61,142 nt of DNA from positions 1 through 61,142 of the forward strand of contig CAKTMW010000004.1 of NCBI GenBank assembly GCA_934574095.1, in the 5' to 3' direction. A program made the translations under genes and the position numbers. The notes under the pieces were generated by a model that saw only the letters and a list, made by a program, of their open reading frames with translations, did no database searches and was not told the DNA's origin. The stretch is from an uncultured Oscillospiraceae bacterium (GTDB taxonomy: Bacteria; Bacillota; Clostridia; Oscillospirales; Oscillospiraceae). Each line of letters begins with the position of its first letter. The first letter of the stretch is position 1. Positions 8,259 to 16,483 of the stretch are shown here, one piece after another.

Positions 8259-8262
8259 TCTT

Positions 8263-9132
8263 TTACTTGTTCCGGCCCACCATCCGCTCAGCCAGTTCCC
8301 ACAGGAACATATGATCCGACCAGTTGGCCACGGCGGCCTTGGCGCTCTCCGTACAGCGCTCCACCTCTTGGGCGCAGCCGTCCAGTCCCAGCACATCCAC
8401 GAACGTGACCTTGCCCTCCTCCTTGTCGGAACCGATAGGTTTGCCGAACACGGCGGCATCGCCTACCACATCCAGCATATCATCCCGTATCTGGAACGCC
8501 TTACCGATGCCGTCGGCATAGGCCAATGCCTGAGAGCGCATCCCCTGATTCATCTTGGCCGCCACGCAGCCCAGCTCCGCCGCGCCGGAGATCATCACGC
8601 CGGTTTTCAGGCGGTTCAGCTGGGTCAGACCCTCGGCGGTGTCCACGTTGTACACCGTATCCAGCACCTGGCCGCCCACCATGCCGTCCGCGCCGCAGGC
8701 CTTCACCAGCACCCGCAGCGCCTCCAGCTTCGTATCGGCAGGCAGCATAGGCGCGTCCAGGATCAGGCGGAATGCCTCCGGCTGCAAGGCGTCGCCTGCC
8801 AGGATGGCCAGCGTCTCGCCGTAGGCCTTATGGCAGGTGGGCTTGCCCCGGCGCAGGTCATCGTCATCCATGCAGGGCAGGTCATCATGGATCAGACTGT
8901 AATTATGCACCAGCTCCAGCGCGCAGCCAAAGGGCAGCGCCAGACGCCAGTCGATGCCACCCAGCCGGGCGAATTCCAGCGTCAGCACTGGACGGACGCG
9001 CTTTCCGCCGCCCAGGATGGCATACCGCATCGCCTCGTACAGCTTGCCATACGCCACTTTTCCGGTAAACAGGCCGTCCAGATACGCCTCGATGGCCTGT
9101 TGATATTCTTGGTATCTTGCTTCGTATTCCAT
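8263..9132 (-). CDS. ispA: Farnesyl/geranyl diphosphate synthase
   Basis: 289 residues. Elongates DMAPP with IPP to geranyl and farnesyl diphosphate, feeding undecaprenyl and quinone-type lipids. The first Asp-rich motif (DDLPCMDDDD, about 82-91) and the second (IRDDMLD, about 217-223) that bind Mg-diphosphate are present, as is the GGKRVRP motif (about 42-48). The start is 1 nt after the xseB stop, so it is the last gene of the nusB-xseA-xseB-ispA transcript. In many relatives dxs follows directly; here OLE RNA and oapA intervene. Confidence 0.96.
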   Translation of the reverse strand: MEYEARYQEYQQAIEAYLDGLFTGKVAYGKLYEAMRYAILGGGKRVRPVLTLEFARLGGIDWRLALPFGCALELVHNYSLIHDDLPCMDDDDLRRGKPTCHKAYGETLAILAGDALQPEAFRLILDAPMLPADTKLEALRVLVKACGADGMVGGQVLDTVYNVDTAEGLTQLNRLKTGVMISGAAELGCVAAKMNQGMRSQALAYADGIGKAFQIRDDMLDVVGDAAVFGKPIGSDKEEGKVTFVDVLGLDGCAQEVERCTESAKAAVANWSDHMFLWELAERMVGRNK

Positions 9133-9133
9133 A

Positions 9134-9364
9134 TTATTCCTCGCTTAAAAAATCACTTTCGACGGGAGCGCCGTCGGGCCCCTTCATCAGCTTGACCACC
9201 TGCTGCTCCGCCTTGTCCAGTTCCGTCCGGCACTGGGCGATGAGCTTCGTGCCCTCCTCAAACAACTTCAGAGAATCACTGAGCGGGGCGTCGCCCTTTT
9301 CCAGTTTGCCCACGATCTCCTCCAAACGCGCCATATTTTCTTCAAAAGTTTTTTTCGCCGCCAT
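9134..9364 (-). CDS. xseB: Exodeoxyribonuclease VII small subunit
   Basis: 76 residues, the family's usual size. It contains the characteristic FEENMARLEEIVGKLEKGD stretch (about 6-24) and a C-terminal amphipathic helix. It binds XseA in a large multi-subunit nuclease that degrades single-stranded DNA to oligonucleotides. It lies 3 nt after xseA and 1 nt before ispA. Confidence 0.96.
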   Translation of the reverse strand: MAAKKTFEENMARLEEIVGKLEKGDAPLSDSLKLFEEGTKLIAQCRTELDKAEQQVVKLMKGPDGAPVESDFLSEE

Positions 9365-9367
9365 TTG

Positions 9368-10582
9368 TCACTCCTCCTTACCATCTATGGTACGGTCAAC
9401 GGTGCAGTCCAGAGCGCCCTGCCCCAGCCGCACGTGTATCCTGTCGCCTTCCTTCGCCTGCCGGCTCGTCCGCAGCACCGTGCCGTCGGTAGTCTGTGCC
9501 ATGGCATAGCCCCGGCCCAGCACCTTCAGCGGACTGAGGGCATCCAGCGACGCCGCCAGCGCGGCAAACCGCTGCTGCCGCTGGCTCAGCTGCCGGTGGG
9601 CCGTCAGACCCATACGCTGCTGTACGCTGTCCAGCTGCATCCGCCGGTCGTCCACAAAGGCCATGGGGTCGGTCAGCACCCGCTTAGACGCCAGCGTTTT
9701 CCACTGGGTGTCCGCCTTTTCCAGCGTGTTCAGCGCACCCTGCGCCATAGCGCGGCCCGCACTGTCCAGCTGCTTCATAAGCTCCGCCTGATCCGGCACG
9801 GCGATCTCCGCCGCGTTGGAGGGCGTGGACGCCCGGCGATCCGCCACAAAGTCGGAGATGGTCACATCCGGCTCATGCCCCACGGCGGAAATGACCGGAA
9901 TGTCAGAGGCGTAAATAGCACGCGCCACCCGTTCGTCGTTGAAGGCCCATAAATCCTCGATAGAGCCGCCGCCCCGACCCACGATCAGCACATCCGCCAG
10001 CTGCCAGCGGTTGGCGTATCGGATGGCGCCCACGATCTCCGGCGGCGCCTCCACGCCCTGGACCCGTACCGGCAGCAGCAGCACCTTGGCGATGGGGTAG
10101 CGCCGCCGCAGGATGCGGATCATATCGTGCACCGCCGCGCCTGCCGACGAGGTGACGATGGCGATACGCCGGGGGTACAGCGGCAGCGGCTTCTTGTGGG
10201 CGGGATCGAACAGTCCTTCCCGGTTCAGCTTGTCCTTCAACTGCTCAAAGGCCACATACAGATCGCCGATACCGTCGGCCGACAGCGACGTGCAGTACAG
10301 CTGATACGCGCCGTCACGGGGATAGACGCTGATACGTCCTCCGGCAATGACCTGCATACCGCTCTCCGGCCGAAACCGCAGCCGTCCGGCGCTGCCCCGG
10401 AACATGACGCAGCGAATCGCGCTCTCGCCATCCTTCAGGGTGAAGTAGTGGTGGCCAGAGGGATAAATTTTATAGTTGGACAGCTCGCCCCGGATCAGTA
10501 GCTCACTGAGCAGCGGTACACTGTCCACGATCTGCTTGATGTATTGGTTGACCTCGGTCACGCTGAAAATGCGCTGCTCCAT
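9368..10582 (-). CDS. xseA: Exodeoxyribonuclease VII large subunit
   Basis: 404 residues (E. coli 456; Firmicute forms are about 400-450). An N-terminal OB-fold single-strand-binding domain (about 1-105) precedes the catalytic domain with GRGGGSIEDLWAFNDE (about 205-220) and SAVGHEPDVTISDFVADRRA (about 234-253). A helical region then leads to the C-terminal segment. Catalyses bidirectional exonucleolytic cleavage of ssDNA. Located 50 nt after nusB in the same operon. Confidence 0.96.
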   Translation of the reverse strand: MEQRIFSVTEVNQYIKQIVDSVPLLSELLIRGELSNYKIYPSGHHYFTLKDGESAIRCVMFRGSAGRLRFRPESGMQVIAGGRISVYPRDGAYQLYCTSLSADGIGDLYVAFEQLKDKLNREGLFDPAHKKPLPLYPRRIAIVTSSAGAAVHDMIRILRRRYPIAKVLLLPVRVQGVEAPPEIVGAIRYANRWQLADVLIVGRGGGSIEDLWAFNDERVARAIYASDIPVISAVGHEPDVTISDFVADRRASTPSNAAEIAVPDQAELMKQLDSAGRAMAQGALNTLEKADTQWKTLASKRVLTDPMAFVDDRRMQLDSVQQRMGLTAHRQLSQRQQRFAALAASLDALSPLKVLGRGYAMAQTTDGTVLRTSRQAKEGDRIHVRLGQGALDCTVDRTIDGKEE

Positions 10583-10632
10583 GTGTGCTCCTCTACTGAA
10601 AAAGGCAGGGCGTCCGCCCTGCCCTTCTGTCT

Positions 10633-11082
10633 TTATTCCTTCACTTCCTGCCGCAGGAAGCTGCCCAGAATGCCGTTGACGAACTTTGCCGTCTCCGGCT
10701 CGTCGTACTTGCGGGTCAACTCCACCGCCTCGTTGATGGCGACGCCGTGGGGGATATCCGGCATGTACATGATCTCATACATAGCCAGACGCATGATCGC
10801 CGAGGCCACCAGGGAGATACGCTCAAAGCGCCATCCCTGGGCGTACTTCTCGATGTAGGCATCCAGCTCGGCGGCATGCTCCGCCACACCGGAGACCAGA
10901 CGGCGGATATACGCCTCCTGCTTGGCGTTGGGACGTTGGGCATACAGCTCGCACTCCGGCGCCAGCTCGGCGAATTTCTCCTCCGACAGGTATTGATCCA
11001 GGAACTCCCCGATGGGAAGGTCCGTAAAGCTCAGTTCAAACGCCAGGTGCATGGCGATCTCGCGGGCAGTATTGCGTGTCAT
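10633..11082 (-). CDS. nusB: Transcription antitermination factor NusB
   Basis: 149 residues, an all-helical NusB domain. It contains ERISLVASAIMRLAMYEI (about 92-109), DIPHGVAINEAVELTRKYD (about 113-131) and FVNGILG near 138-144, typical NusB motifs. NusB pairs with NusE (S10) to bind boxA during rRNA transcription antitermination. It lies between amaP and xseA, as in many Clostridia. Confidence 0.95.
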   Translation of the reverse strand: MTRNTAREIAMHLAFELSFTDLPIGEFLDQYLSEEKFAELAPECELYAQRPNAKQEAYIRRLVSGVAEHAAELDAYIEKYAQGWRFERISLVASAIMRLAMYEIMYMPDIPHGVAINEAVELTRKYDEPETAKFVNGILGSFLRQEVKE

Positions 11083-11106
11083 ACTCTTCTCTCTCTTTTT
11101 CCTGGT

Positions 11107-11487
11107 TTAGTTGAAGCTGATGCCGCCCACGTGGACGTTCACGGCGGATACGGGATAGCCGGTGGTGCTCTCCAGCGCCTGATATACGGCGTTCTGTGCC
11201 TTCTTGGCCACCTCGCCGATGGTACAGCCGTAGCGCACGGTGATGAACACGTATACCATGATGGCCTCGCCGTCCATCTCCACGCGGATGCCCTTGGCGG
11301 TCATCTTCTTGCCGCCCATGAAGTCCGACACATTGGCGCCCATCAGACCCGTCACATCCGGCACCTCCAGCACAGCGGCGGAGGCGATGGACGCCACCAC
11401 CTCCTCGGAGATCTGGATGGTGCCCAGCTCCTCCTGATGGGTCATATACTCTTTATTTTCAGGCATAGTATTTCTATCTCCTTGCAA
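11107..11487 (-). CDS. Asp23/Gls24 family envelope stress protein (AmaP-associated)
   Basis: 126 residues covering one complete Asp23/Gls24 domain. Recognisable parts are the GTIQISEEVVASIASAAVLEV region (about 21-41) and the conserved C-terminal VSAVNVHVGGISF (about 113-125). Family members are cytosolic or membrane-peripheral proteins linked to envelope homeostasis. In Firmicutes it commonly precedes nusB, as here. It is the first gene behind the promoter at 11509-11537. The ATG has a weak AAGGAG site upstream. Confidence 0.9.
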   Translation of the reverse strand: MQGDRNTMPENKEYMTHQEELGTIQISEEVVASIASAAVLEVPDVTGLMGANVSDFMGGKKMTAKGIRVEMDGEAIMVYVFITVRYGCTIGEVAKKAQNAVYQALESTTGYPVSAVNVHVGGISFN

Positions 11488-11508
11488 TAAAACTCATTCG
11501 TAAAATTC

Positions 11509-11554
11509 AGTATACCATCTCCCGCCGGAAATTACAACCATAATTTGCGGCGGG
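11509..11554 (-). promoter_or_regulatory. Promoter of the asp23-nusB-xseAB-ispA operon with overlapping inverted repeat
   Basis: Minus strand TTGTAA (11537-11532), 17-nt spacer, TATACT (11514-11509). A 14-bp inverted repeat with one mismatch (11521-11534 and 11541-11554, CCCGCCGGAAATTA against TAATTTGCGGCGGG) straddles the -35 element, so a regulator or cruciform could influence this promoter. Confidence 0.7.
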
Positions 11555-11576
11555 AACGGTAAAATTGCTTCGCAGA

Positions 11577-11630
11577 ATTCGCCGCCCGAAGGCGGCGAAC
11601 TTTTTCAGCATGTCGCCGTAGGCGGCATAC
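11577..11630. repeat. Pair of GC-rich hairpins between spoIIIAH and asp23
   Basis: TTCGCCGCC-CGAA-GGCGGCGAA (11578-11599) is a perfect 9-bp hairpin. A second, imperfect one (GCATGTCGCC...GGCGGCATAC, 11608-11630) follows. On the minus strand they would follow spoIIIAH, but neither has a clear U-tract. They may be a repeat element or a weak terminator. Confidence 0.5.
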
Positions 11631-11682
11631 CTTAATTTTTCACTCTTTCACTTTTCTCTCTTATCTGCACCCACAAGGTGCT

Positions 11683-12237
11683 TTAGTCCGCCTCCATGAT
11701 CTTGATCTGTCCGGCGGTGTACTGGGTCTCATGGATGACGATATCCTTGATCTTGGCCACGTCAGTGGCGTCAAGGCCCTCCTCGCCGCTGGCTACCACC
11801 ACGCTGCAGGAATCCGCGCCCATGAACACCACGCAGTCGGCATAGCCCTTCGCCGTCACCAGATTTTCAATCTGGGACTCTGCCACGGTGTAGCCCGCCA
11901 GCACCTGCAAGGTCTGACTGGCCTCGTTGCATACGTCCTCAGCGGCGTTTTCGTCCATCTCCGCCTCCTGCAGCATGCTGATGGCGCTGTCCCTGGCCTG
12001 CTGACGACTCAGCCGCGCCGTGGCGAAGTAGTCGTTCTCACCGGCGGCCGCCGCATCGTCTGCCACCGTCACGCCCTGGCCGTTTTCGTTGACCAGTGTG
12101 GCCTGCCCCAGAATTTTGTCCGTCTCCGCCACATTTCCGGCGTATTTCCAGTTCAGGTATACCGACGCGCCCACCAGCACCAGCACCGCCAACACCACCG
12201 CCGGCCGCTTCCAGTTCTTCTTCCACTGCATCTTCAT
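11683..12237 (-). CDS. spoIIIAH: Stage III sporulation protein AH
   Basis: 184 residues. A short cytoplasmic basic end is followed by one membrane segment (about 13-31) and an extracytoplasmic domain related to the YscJ/FliF ring fold. In the mother cell SpoIIIAH binds forespore SpoIIQ to form the channel or feeding tube between the two cells. The C-terminal domain contains the characteristic run of Asp/Glu/Ala. Last gene of the eight-gene spoIIIA operon. Confidence 0.93.
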   Translation of the reverse strand: MKMQWKKNWKRPAVVLAVLVLVGASVYLNWKYAGNVAETDKILGQATLVNENGQGVTVADDAAAAGENDYFATARLSRQQARDSAISMLQEAEMDENAAEDVCNEASQTLQVLAGYTVAESQIENLVTAKGYADCVVFMGADSCSVVVASGEEGLDATDVAKIKDIVIHETQYTAGQIKIMEAD

Positions 12238-12267
12238 GATCTTGCCCTCCTGCTTACCGCTCTATTT

Positions 12268-12777
12268 TTATTTCCATTGCACTACCGTGATCTTATCGCT
12301 GCCCAGTCCCGTCAGCACCGATACCGCCTGCACCACTGCCAGATGAACGCCGCTGTCTCCCGCGCCCTGGCACACGATCACCGCACCCTGATAGACAGGG
12401 TAGGTCTGCTCCGTCACCACCACGTCCTCATAGCCGCTGCCCCGGTTCAGCGTTACCACATCCCGCTCCTGCCGGGCCTCCGTGTCCCGCAGGCTGTCGC
12501 TGCGGTTTTCCGCCAGCTGTAAAGAGGAACCGCTTTTTAGTGTCAGCATTACCTGCACCTGGCCCACGCCCCGAATACGGCCCAACACCTGCTCCATCCG
12601 CCGCTCTGTCTCCGCCAGGGAATACCCCTCTGACACATTTACCGGCTCCGACGTATCCTGCTGCTCCTTCCCGCCGGAGGGCAGCAGCATCAGCACCACC
12701 CCCACCAGCGCCACCAGCACCACGTATTTGTACTTTTTTACATAGGATATGAGCTTCTCCTTCGCCATATGACTCAC
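12268..12777 (-). CDS. spoIIIAG: Stage III sporulation protein AG
   Basis: 169 residues with one membrane helix (about 17-34) and a periplasm-like domain. In B. subtilis it forms a large secretin-like ring in the engulfment channel. The motif TERRMEQVLGRIRGVGQVQVMLTL (split by the RIRGVG turn, about 57-80) is typical. Its start overlaps the end of spoIIIAF by 4 nt. Confidence 0.93.
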   Translation of the reverse strand: MSHMAKEKLISYVKKYKYVVLVALVGVVLMLLPSGGKEQQDTSEPVNVSEGYSLAETERRMEQVLGRIRGVGQVQVMLTLKSGSSLQLAENRSDSLRDTEARQERDVVTLNRGSGYEDVVVTEQTYPVYQGAVIVCQGAGDSGVHLAVVQAVSVLTGLGSDKITVVQWK

Positions 12778-13244
12778 TCCGTTTCCCGCCAGCTCTGGTG
12801 GTCCTCATCTATGCCCAAATTCTCCGCGATGAGCCGCGCCAGTGCCGCGTCCCTTGGAATATCCATCGTCACCGCCGCAGGAAACGGTACGCCGTCCCAA
12901 AGCTGACATGTCACCTCCGGATGACAAGCCACCCCCAGCTCCGCCGCCTTTTCCGCAATATATGCGGCGGTCTCCTGTTGTATGATGGCAGTCATCTCTT
13001 CCTGATTGGCAGCGGTGTAATCGTCGGTCTGCTGCTGCACGGTGCGCTCCCACTCCCGGTAGTCCACATGCAGGCCCTCCAGGTCCAGCGCCAGCAGCGG
13101 ACGGATCACCACCAACAGCATGATAAGCCCCCCGGTGCATTTTGCCACCGTCAGAAACGTCCCCTTGGGTACCAGGGCGTACAGGATGGACAGCGTCATG
13201 GCTGTGGCCACGATGCCGAACAGCCACGTCCGTAAAAAGCTCAT
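12774..13244 (-). CDS. spoIIIAF: Stage III sporulation protein AF
   Basis: 156 residues. Two hydrophobic helices near the N-terminus (about 7-25 and 32-52) precede a soluble domain. It is a membrane component of the SpoIIIA-SpoIIQ channel. It overlaps spoIIIAE and spoIIIAG by 4 nt each, consistent with translational coupling. Confidence 0.91.
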   Translation of the reverse strand: MSFLRTWLFGIVATAMTLSILYALVPKGTFLTVAKCTGGLIMLLVVIRPLLALDLEGLHVDYREWERTVQQQTDDYTAANQEEMTAIIQQETAAYIAEKAAELGVACHPEVTCQLWDGVPFPAAVTMDIPRDAALARLIAENLGIDEDHQSWRETE

Positions 13245-14335
13245 AGAATCACCACCGACACAGAAGATGTAATTGATATCAACAGCAGCAGCGCACAGCT
13301 GCCCACCATGCCCAGCATCAATCCGAAAGCGCCGCCCAGAGCGTCGATCAGCTCCACTAGGGCACCGTTTCCGGCCGTACCCGCCAGAAACGCCGTGATC
13401 CTATATAGCAGGTACTGCACCGCCATCCGCAGGAAGGGCGTCAGACAGGTAGCCAGCACCGCCAGCATCCCCGCCACGCCCAGGGAATTTTTCAACAGTC
13501 CCGCACCGCTCAGCACGCTGCCGCTGGCCTGGGAGATGATGCCGCCCACCACGGGAACTGCCGTGGAGATCACCGTCCGGGTCATCTGCAAAGCCACCGC
13601 GTCCGCCGAAGTCGCCGCCGCGCCGCTCAGCGTCAGGTAGCCGGTAAACAGCACCAGCGAACCGGTCAGCGCCCAGGTGACCACCTTTTTGATGCCGGCG
13701 GCGATGCGCTTCAGGGGTTCCCCCGGCAGCATAGCCCCGGCGGCGGCTGCCGCCACGTAGAAATACACCAGCGGCAGCAGCACGTTCCGGATCAGCGTCA
13801 GCAGCAGATTGGAGAAAAACACCGTGGCCACCTGCCGGGCCGACGCCGACACGATGCCGCCGCTGGCCGCTACCGCCGCAGCCAGCGTGGGCAGCAGCGC
13901 CTTGCCCAATACGTCCAGCTGCTCCATGGTGTCCGTCCCGGCCCCCATCATGGTCTGTACGTCCCCCGCCGCCGTCATGGTGATGACCAGCACAAAGGCC
14001 AGCGGCGTAAAATTGGCCATCAGCGGATGGCCCGCCGCCTGAAAGCTGCCCTCCGCCACGCCGTACAGCAGCACCGCGCCCAGCAGCACCACCATCACCC
14101 GCACACTGTCCCGGACCTCCGCCGTCAGCAGCGTCCACGCCTTGTCCCACAGCTTGGCAGCCCCGGCAGACAGTGTGCCGCTGTCGGCGGTACCCTCGTC
14201 CAACTGCTCCAACAGGTCACGGGCGTCGGACGGCAGGGCGTCCTCCACATTTTCCGGCAGCGAGGCCCATGCGAAAACGGTACATAAACCCAGGATATAC
14301 ACCCCAATAAAGGCGGTTATCAGTCCCTTTTTCAC
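13241..14335 (-). CDS. spoIIIAE: Stage III sporulation protein AE
   Basis: 364 residues from a GTG start (14335-14333) that overlaps the spoIIIAD stop as GTGA. Longer in-frame starts upstream would run deep into spoIIIAD and are rejected. A cleavable-looking N-terminal hydrophobic segment is followed by at least six membrane spans in the C-terminal two thirds. Polytopic core of the mother-cell sporulation channel. Confidence 0.92.
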   Translation of the reverse strand: MKKGLITAFIGVYILGLCTVFAWASLPENVEDALPSDARDLLEQLDEGTADSGTLSAGAAKLWDKAWTLLTAEVRDSVRVMVVLLGAVLLYGVAEGSFQAAGHPLMANFTPLAFVLVITMTAAGDVQTMMGAGTDTMEQLDVLGKALLPTLAAAVAASGGIVSASARQVATVFFSNLLLTLIRNVLLPLVYFYVAAAAAGAMLPGEPLKRIAAGIKKVVTWALTGSLVLFTGYLTLSGAAATSADAVALQMTRTVISTAVPVVGGIISQASGSVLSGAGLLKNSLGVAGMLAVLATCLTPFLRMAVQYLLYRITAFLAGTAGNGALVELIDALGGAFGLMLGMVGSCALLLLISITSSVSVVIL

Positions 14336-14718
14336 AGCAATCCCTCCAGCATCTGCCATGCCGCCCGGAACAGAGGCAGCGCCACCAGAATGGCGGTAAA
14401 AGCCCCCGCCATCTCCACCAGCCCCGCCATGGCGCCCTCCCCCGCGTCCCGGCACAGTGCGCCGCCGGTACGGCTGACAAGGGCGATGCCCACGGTTTTC
14501 AGCAGCGGCACAAACAGCTCCGCCGACAGGCCGCCCCACTCCAGCAGCTCACGCAGGAAGCCGGTGACCTCCTCTAAACCCCGGCCCAGGGCCGAGAGCA
14601 CCGCAATACACACCGCCAGCGCCAGCAGCAGCGCCGTGTCGGGGCTTGTCTTTTTCAGAAGCGCCGCCAGCAGCGCCCCCACCAGGCAAACTGCCGTGAT
14701 CTTCGCTACCGTGTCCAT
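14332..14718 (-). CDS. spoIIIAD: Stage III sporulation protein AD
   Basis: 128 residues with several hydrophobic helices (about 5-22, 28-45, 63-85, 100-122). Integral membrane component of the SpoIIIA apparatus. The ATG at 14718-14716 shares its A with the last base of the spoIIIAC stop, and the gene overlaps spoIIIAE by 4 nt. Confidence 0.92.
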   Translation of the reverse strand: MDTVAKITAVCLVGALLAALLKKTSPDTALLLALAVCIAVLSALGRGLEEVTGFLRELLEWGGLSAELFVPLLKTVGIALVSRTGGALCRDAGEGAMAGLVEMAGAFTAILVALPLFRAAWQMLEGLL

Positions 14719-14912
14719 TACAGGGAAAAAAGGCGCTTCACCAGGTCGAACAGGTCGCTGATCTGCTGCAGGAGCATCATCAGCACTACGATCAAACCCG
14801 CCAGTGTGGTCAACAGGGCCTGCTCGTCCCGCCCGGAGCGCACCAATATCAGGTTCAGCACTGCCACCAGTATCCCGATAGCCGCGATCTTAAAAATCAG
14901 ATCCACATCCAT
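14718..14912 (-). CDS. spoIIIAC: Stage III sporulation protein AC
   Basis: 64 residues, the normal size for this tiny two-helix membrane protein (helices about 5-23 and 32-52). It contains the conserved GRDEQALLTTLAG turn between the helices. Part of the sporulation channel complex. Located 10 nt after spoIIIAB. Confidence 0.93.
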   Translation of the reverse strand: MDVDLIFKIAAIGILVAVLNLILVRSGRDEQALLTTLAGLIVVLMMLLQQISDLFDLVKRLFSL

Positions 14913-14922
14913 ACTGTCATCC

Positions 14923-15402
14923 TCAAATCAGTAAAATGATCAACAATCCCACGGAAGACAAAGCCCCCGCCAGCCATAGCTTCGCCGTCTGCCGCTGCTG
15001 TTGCTGCCGCTGGCGGCAGCGCTCCTTCAACTGTTCGGAAGCATAGAGGATTCCCTTTGTCAGTTTCTCCTCGTCTCCGGATAATTCCAGCGCCGTCATC
15101 AGGTCTCCTCCAACAGAGAGTTCAGAAAATGCTTGTTGCCATGCTTGCTGTAAAGGTATTTCGCATTTCATACATTCCGCTATCCGGCGAAAGTAAGGCC
15201 CCGTCAAAGGATAGCGCTCCATGGCGGCGATAACCTCCGGCAGCGGCCGACGCTGCCAACGGATGGCCGCCGCCATGGCATCCAATGCCGCCGCCAGCTC
15301 CCGCAGCAGCGCCGTCTGCCGCCGCTGGCGGCGCAGCGCTGTGATAACCATCCATACCGCCGCTGCCAGCAGCAGCGCCGCGCCCAACAGCTTCCCCGTC
15401 AC
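14923..15402 (-). CDS. spoIIIAB: Stage III sporulation protein AB
   Basis: 159 residues: an N-terminal hydrophobic segment (about 4-21), a helical soluble domain, and a C-terminal hydrophobic tail (about 142-158). Related in fold to type II secretion GspF-like proteins. The gene overlaps spoIIIAA by 4 nt. The nearby runs of Arg and Gln (about residues 130-140) are typical of the family's basic linker. Confidence 0.92.
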   Translation of the reverse strand: MTGKLLGAALLLAAAVWMVITALRRQRRQTALLRELAAALDAMAAAIRWQRRPLPEVIAAMERYPLTGPYFRRIAECMKCEIPLQQAWQQAFSELSVGGDLMTALELSGDEEKLTKGILYASEQLKERCRQRQQQQRQTAKLWLAGALSSVGLLIILLI

Positions 15403-16322
15403 AGTTCCGTCACCTCATAGCGGCGCTGGCCCTCCCGGCGGGTGATAGTCACCGCCCGTTCAAATACCTTCAGCTTTAATAGCTGTGCAAAGAGCGGCTT
15501 GCGCTTCAGCTCCGCCACATCGGCGGCGTGAATGGTCGCCAGCAGCGTCACGCCGCAATTGGCGGCGGCGGATATGGCGGACAGGTCTTCCCGCGCCGTG
15601 ATCTCGTCCACGGCGATGATCTGCGGGTTGGCGGAGCGCAGCAGGATGGGGATGCCCAGCGCCTTGAGGCAGCCGTCCAGCACATCCGTATGGCATCCCA
15701 CCGCCAGCTGTGGTACGCCCCGGTGGACGCCCGCGATCTCGCCCCGCTCATCCACCACCCCCACACGCCGGGCTGCGTGTTCCGGCGATCCGTCCGACAG
15801 GCTGCGGATCATATCCCGCAGCAGCGTGGTCTTGCCCAGCCCCGGCGGTGAGAGCAGCACCGTAGCACAAAAACGCTCGCCATCCCACAATCGGGACAGC
15901 ACCTCGTCGGAAAGACCCTCCTGCTCCCGTCCAATACGGATACAGGCGGAGGACAAGTCCCGGAGATTGCGGCTCTCCCCCTCCCGCACTACTGCCGTAC
16001 CGCACAGGCCGATGCGAAAACCACCGGGCGCCGTCAGATAGCCCTGGGCCAGCGTATCAGTCACAGCATAGCGGGAATAGCCCGTGACCATGTCGCACAA
16101 CTGCTCCAGGTCCGCCTGGGCCACCCGTGGAAGAGGCTGCTCCTGCGTGAGCCACACCTCCCCTTCCGGCATCAGCACCGTCATAGGCTGCCCTGCCCGC
16201 AGCCGCAGCTCCTCCGCCCGTGCCTTCTGGTGGTCCGGCAGCTGCCGGGCCAGCCGCTGCCATTTGGGCGGCAGCAGCGCCGCCGCCTGTTCATACCGTG
16301 AGATCGCATAACGCTCGTCCAT
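15399..16322 (-). CDS. spoIIIAA: Stage III sporulation protein AA (secretion-type ATPase)
   Basis: 307 residues from the ATG at 16322-16320, which has a GGGGGAAG ribosome-binding site. An earlier in-frame ATG at 16361 would overlap the promoter and lacks a good site. Walker A SPPGLGKTTLL lies near residues 143-153, and DERGEI (about 177-182) and IIAVDEI (about 225-231, Walker B region) follow. It is a GspE/VirB11-type ATPase thought to energise or assemble the mother-cell channel. First gene of the operon. Confidence 0.94.
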   Translation of the reverse strand: MDERYAISRYEQAAALLPPKWQRLARQLPDHQKARAEELRLRAGQPMTVLMPEGEVWLTQEQPLPRVAQADLEQLCDMVTGYSRYAVTDTLAQGYLTAPGGFRIGLCGTAVVREGESRNLRDLSSACIRIGREQEGLSDEVLSRLWDGERFCATVLLSPPGLGKTTLLRDMIRSLSDGSPEHAARRVGVVDERGEIAGVHRGVPQLAVGCHTDVLDGCLKALGIPILLRSANPQIIAVDEITAREDLSAISAAANCGVTLLATIHAADVAELKRKPLFAQLLKLKVFERAVTITRREGQRRYEVTEL

Positions 16323-16359
16323 GTGACCACTTCCCCCGCTTTTTGATACGTGATACTCC

Positions 16360-16388
16360 ACTGTATGAGAGGCTGTCCGGTGTTATGC
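16360..16388 (-). promoter_or_regulatory. Sigma-E-type promoter of the spoIIIA operon
   Basis: Minus strand GCATAAC (16388-16382), 14-nt spacer, CATACAGT (16367-16360). This fits the sigma-E consensus (-35 GMATAWW-like, -10 CATACANT), as expected for mother-cell transcription of spoIIIA genes. Confidence 0.75.
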
Positions 16389-16421
16389 CAACGACTTCAC
16401 GGCATATTGGGAAATTCCCCC

Positions 16422-16473
16422 TTGACTTTTCCCTTGTATGCGTGTATCGTATAGCTAACAAACGTTAGTTAGC
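16422..16473 (+). promoter_or_regulatory. Promoter and TetR operator
   Basis: TTGACT (16422-16427), 17-nt spacer, TATCGT (16445-16450), followed by the near-perfect 20-bp palindrome GCTAACAAACGTTAGTTAGC (16454-16473) just before the AGGAGG-like site of the tetR gene. The position at the start site indicates autorepression by the encoded regulator. Confidence 0.75.
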
Positions 16474-16483
16474 GGAGGTCTGT

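Noticed and set aside
11577..11630. GC-rich hairpins considered as a CRISPR or tandem repeat array
   Set aside because: Only two non-identical hairpins, no regularly spaced direct repeats and no cas genes in the window.
13241..14539. Longer spoIIIAE starting at 14539
   Set aside because: It would overlap spoIIIAD by over 200 nt; the GTG at 14335 with GTGA overlap and a hydrophobic N-terminus fits the family.
16362..16483. Possible small gene between spoIIIAA and tetR
   Set aside because: The stretch is fully explained by the divergent sigma-E-like and sigma-A-like promoters and the TetR operator.
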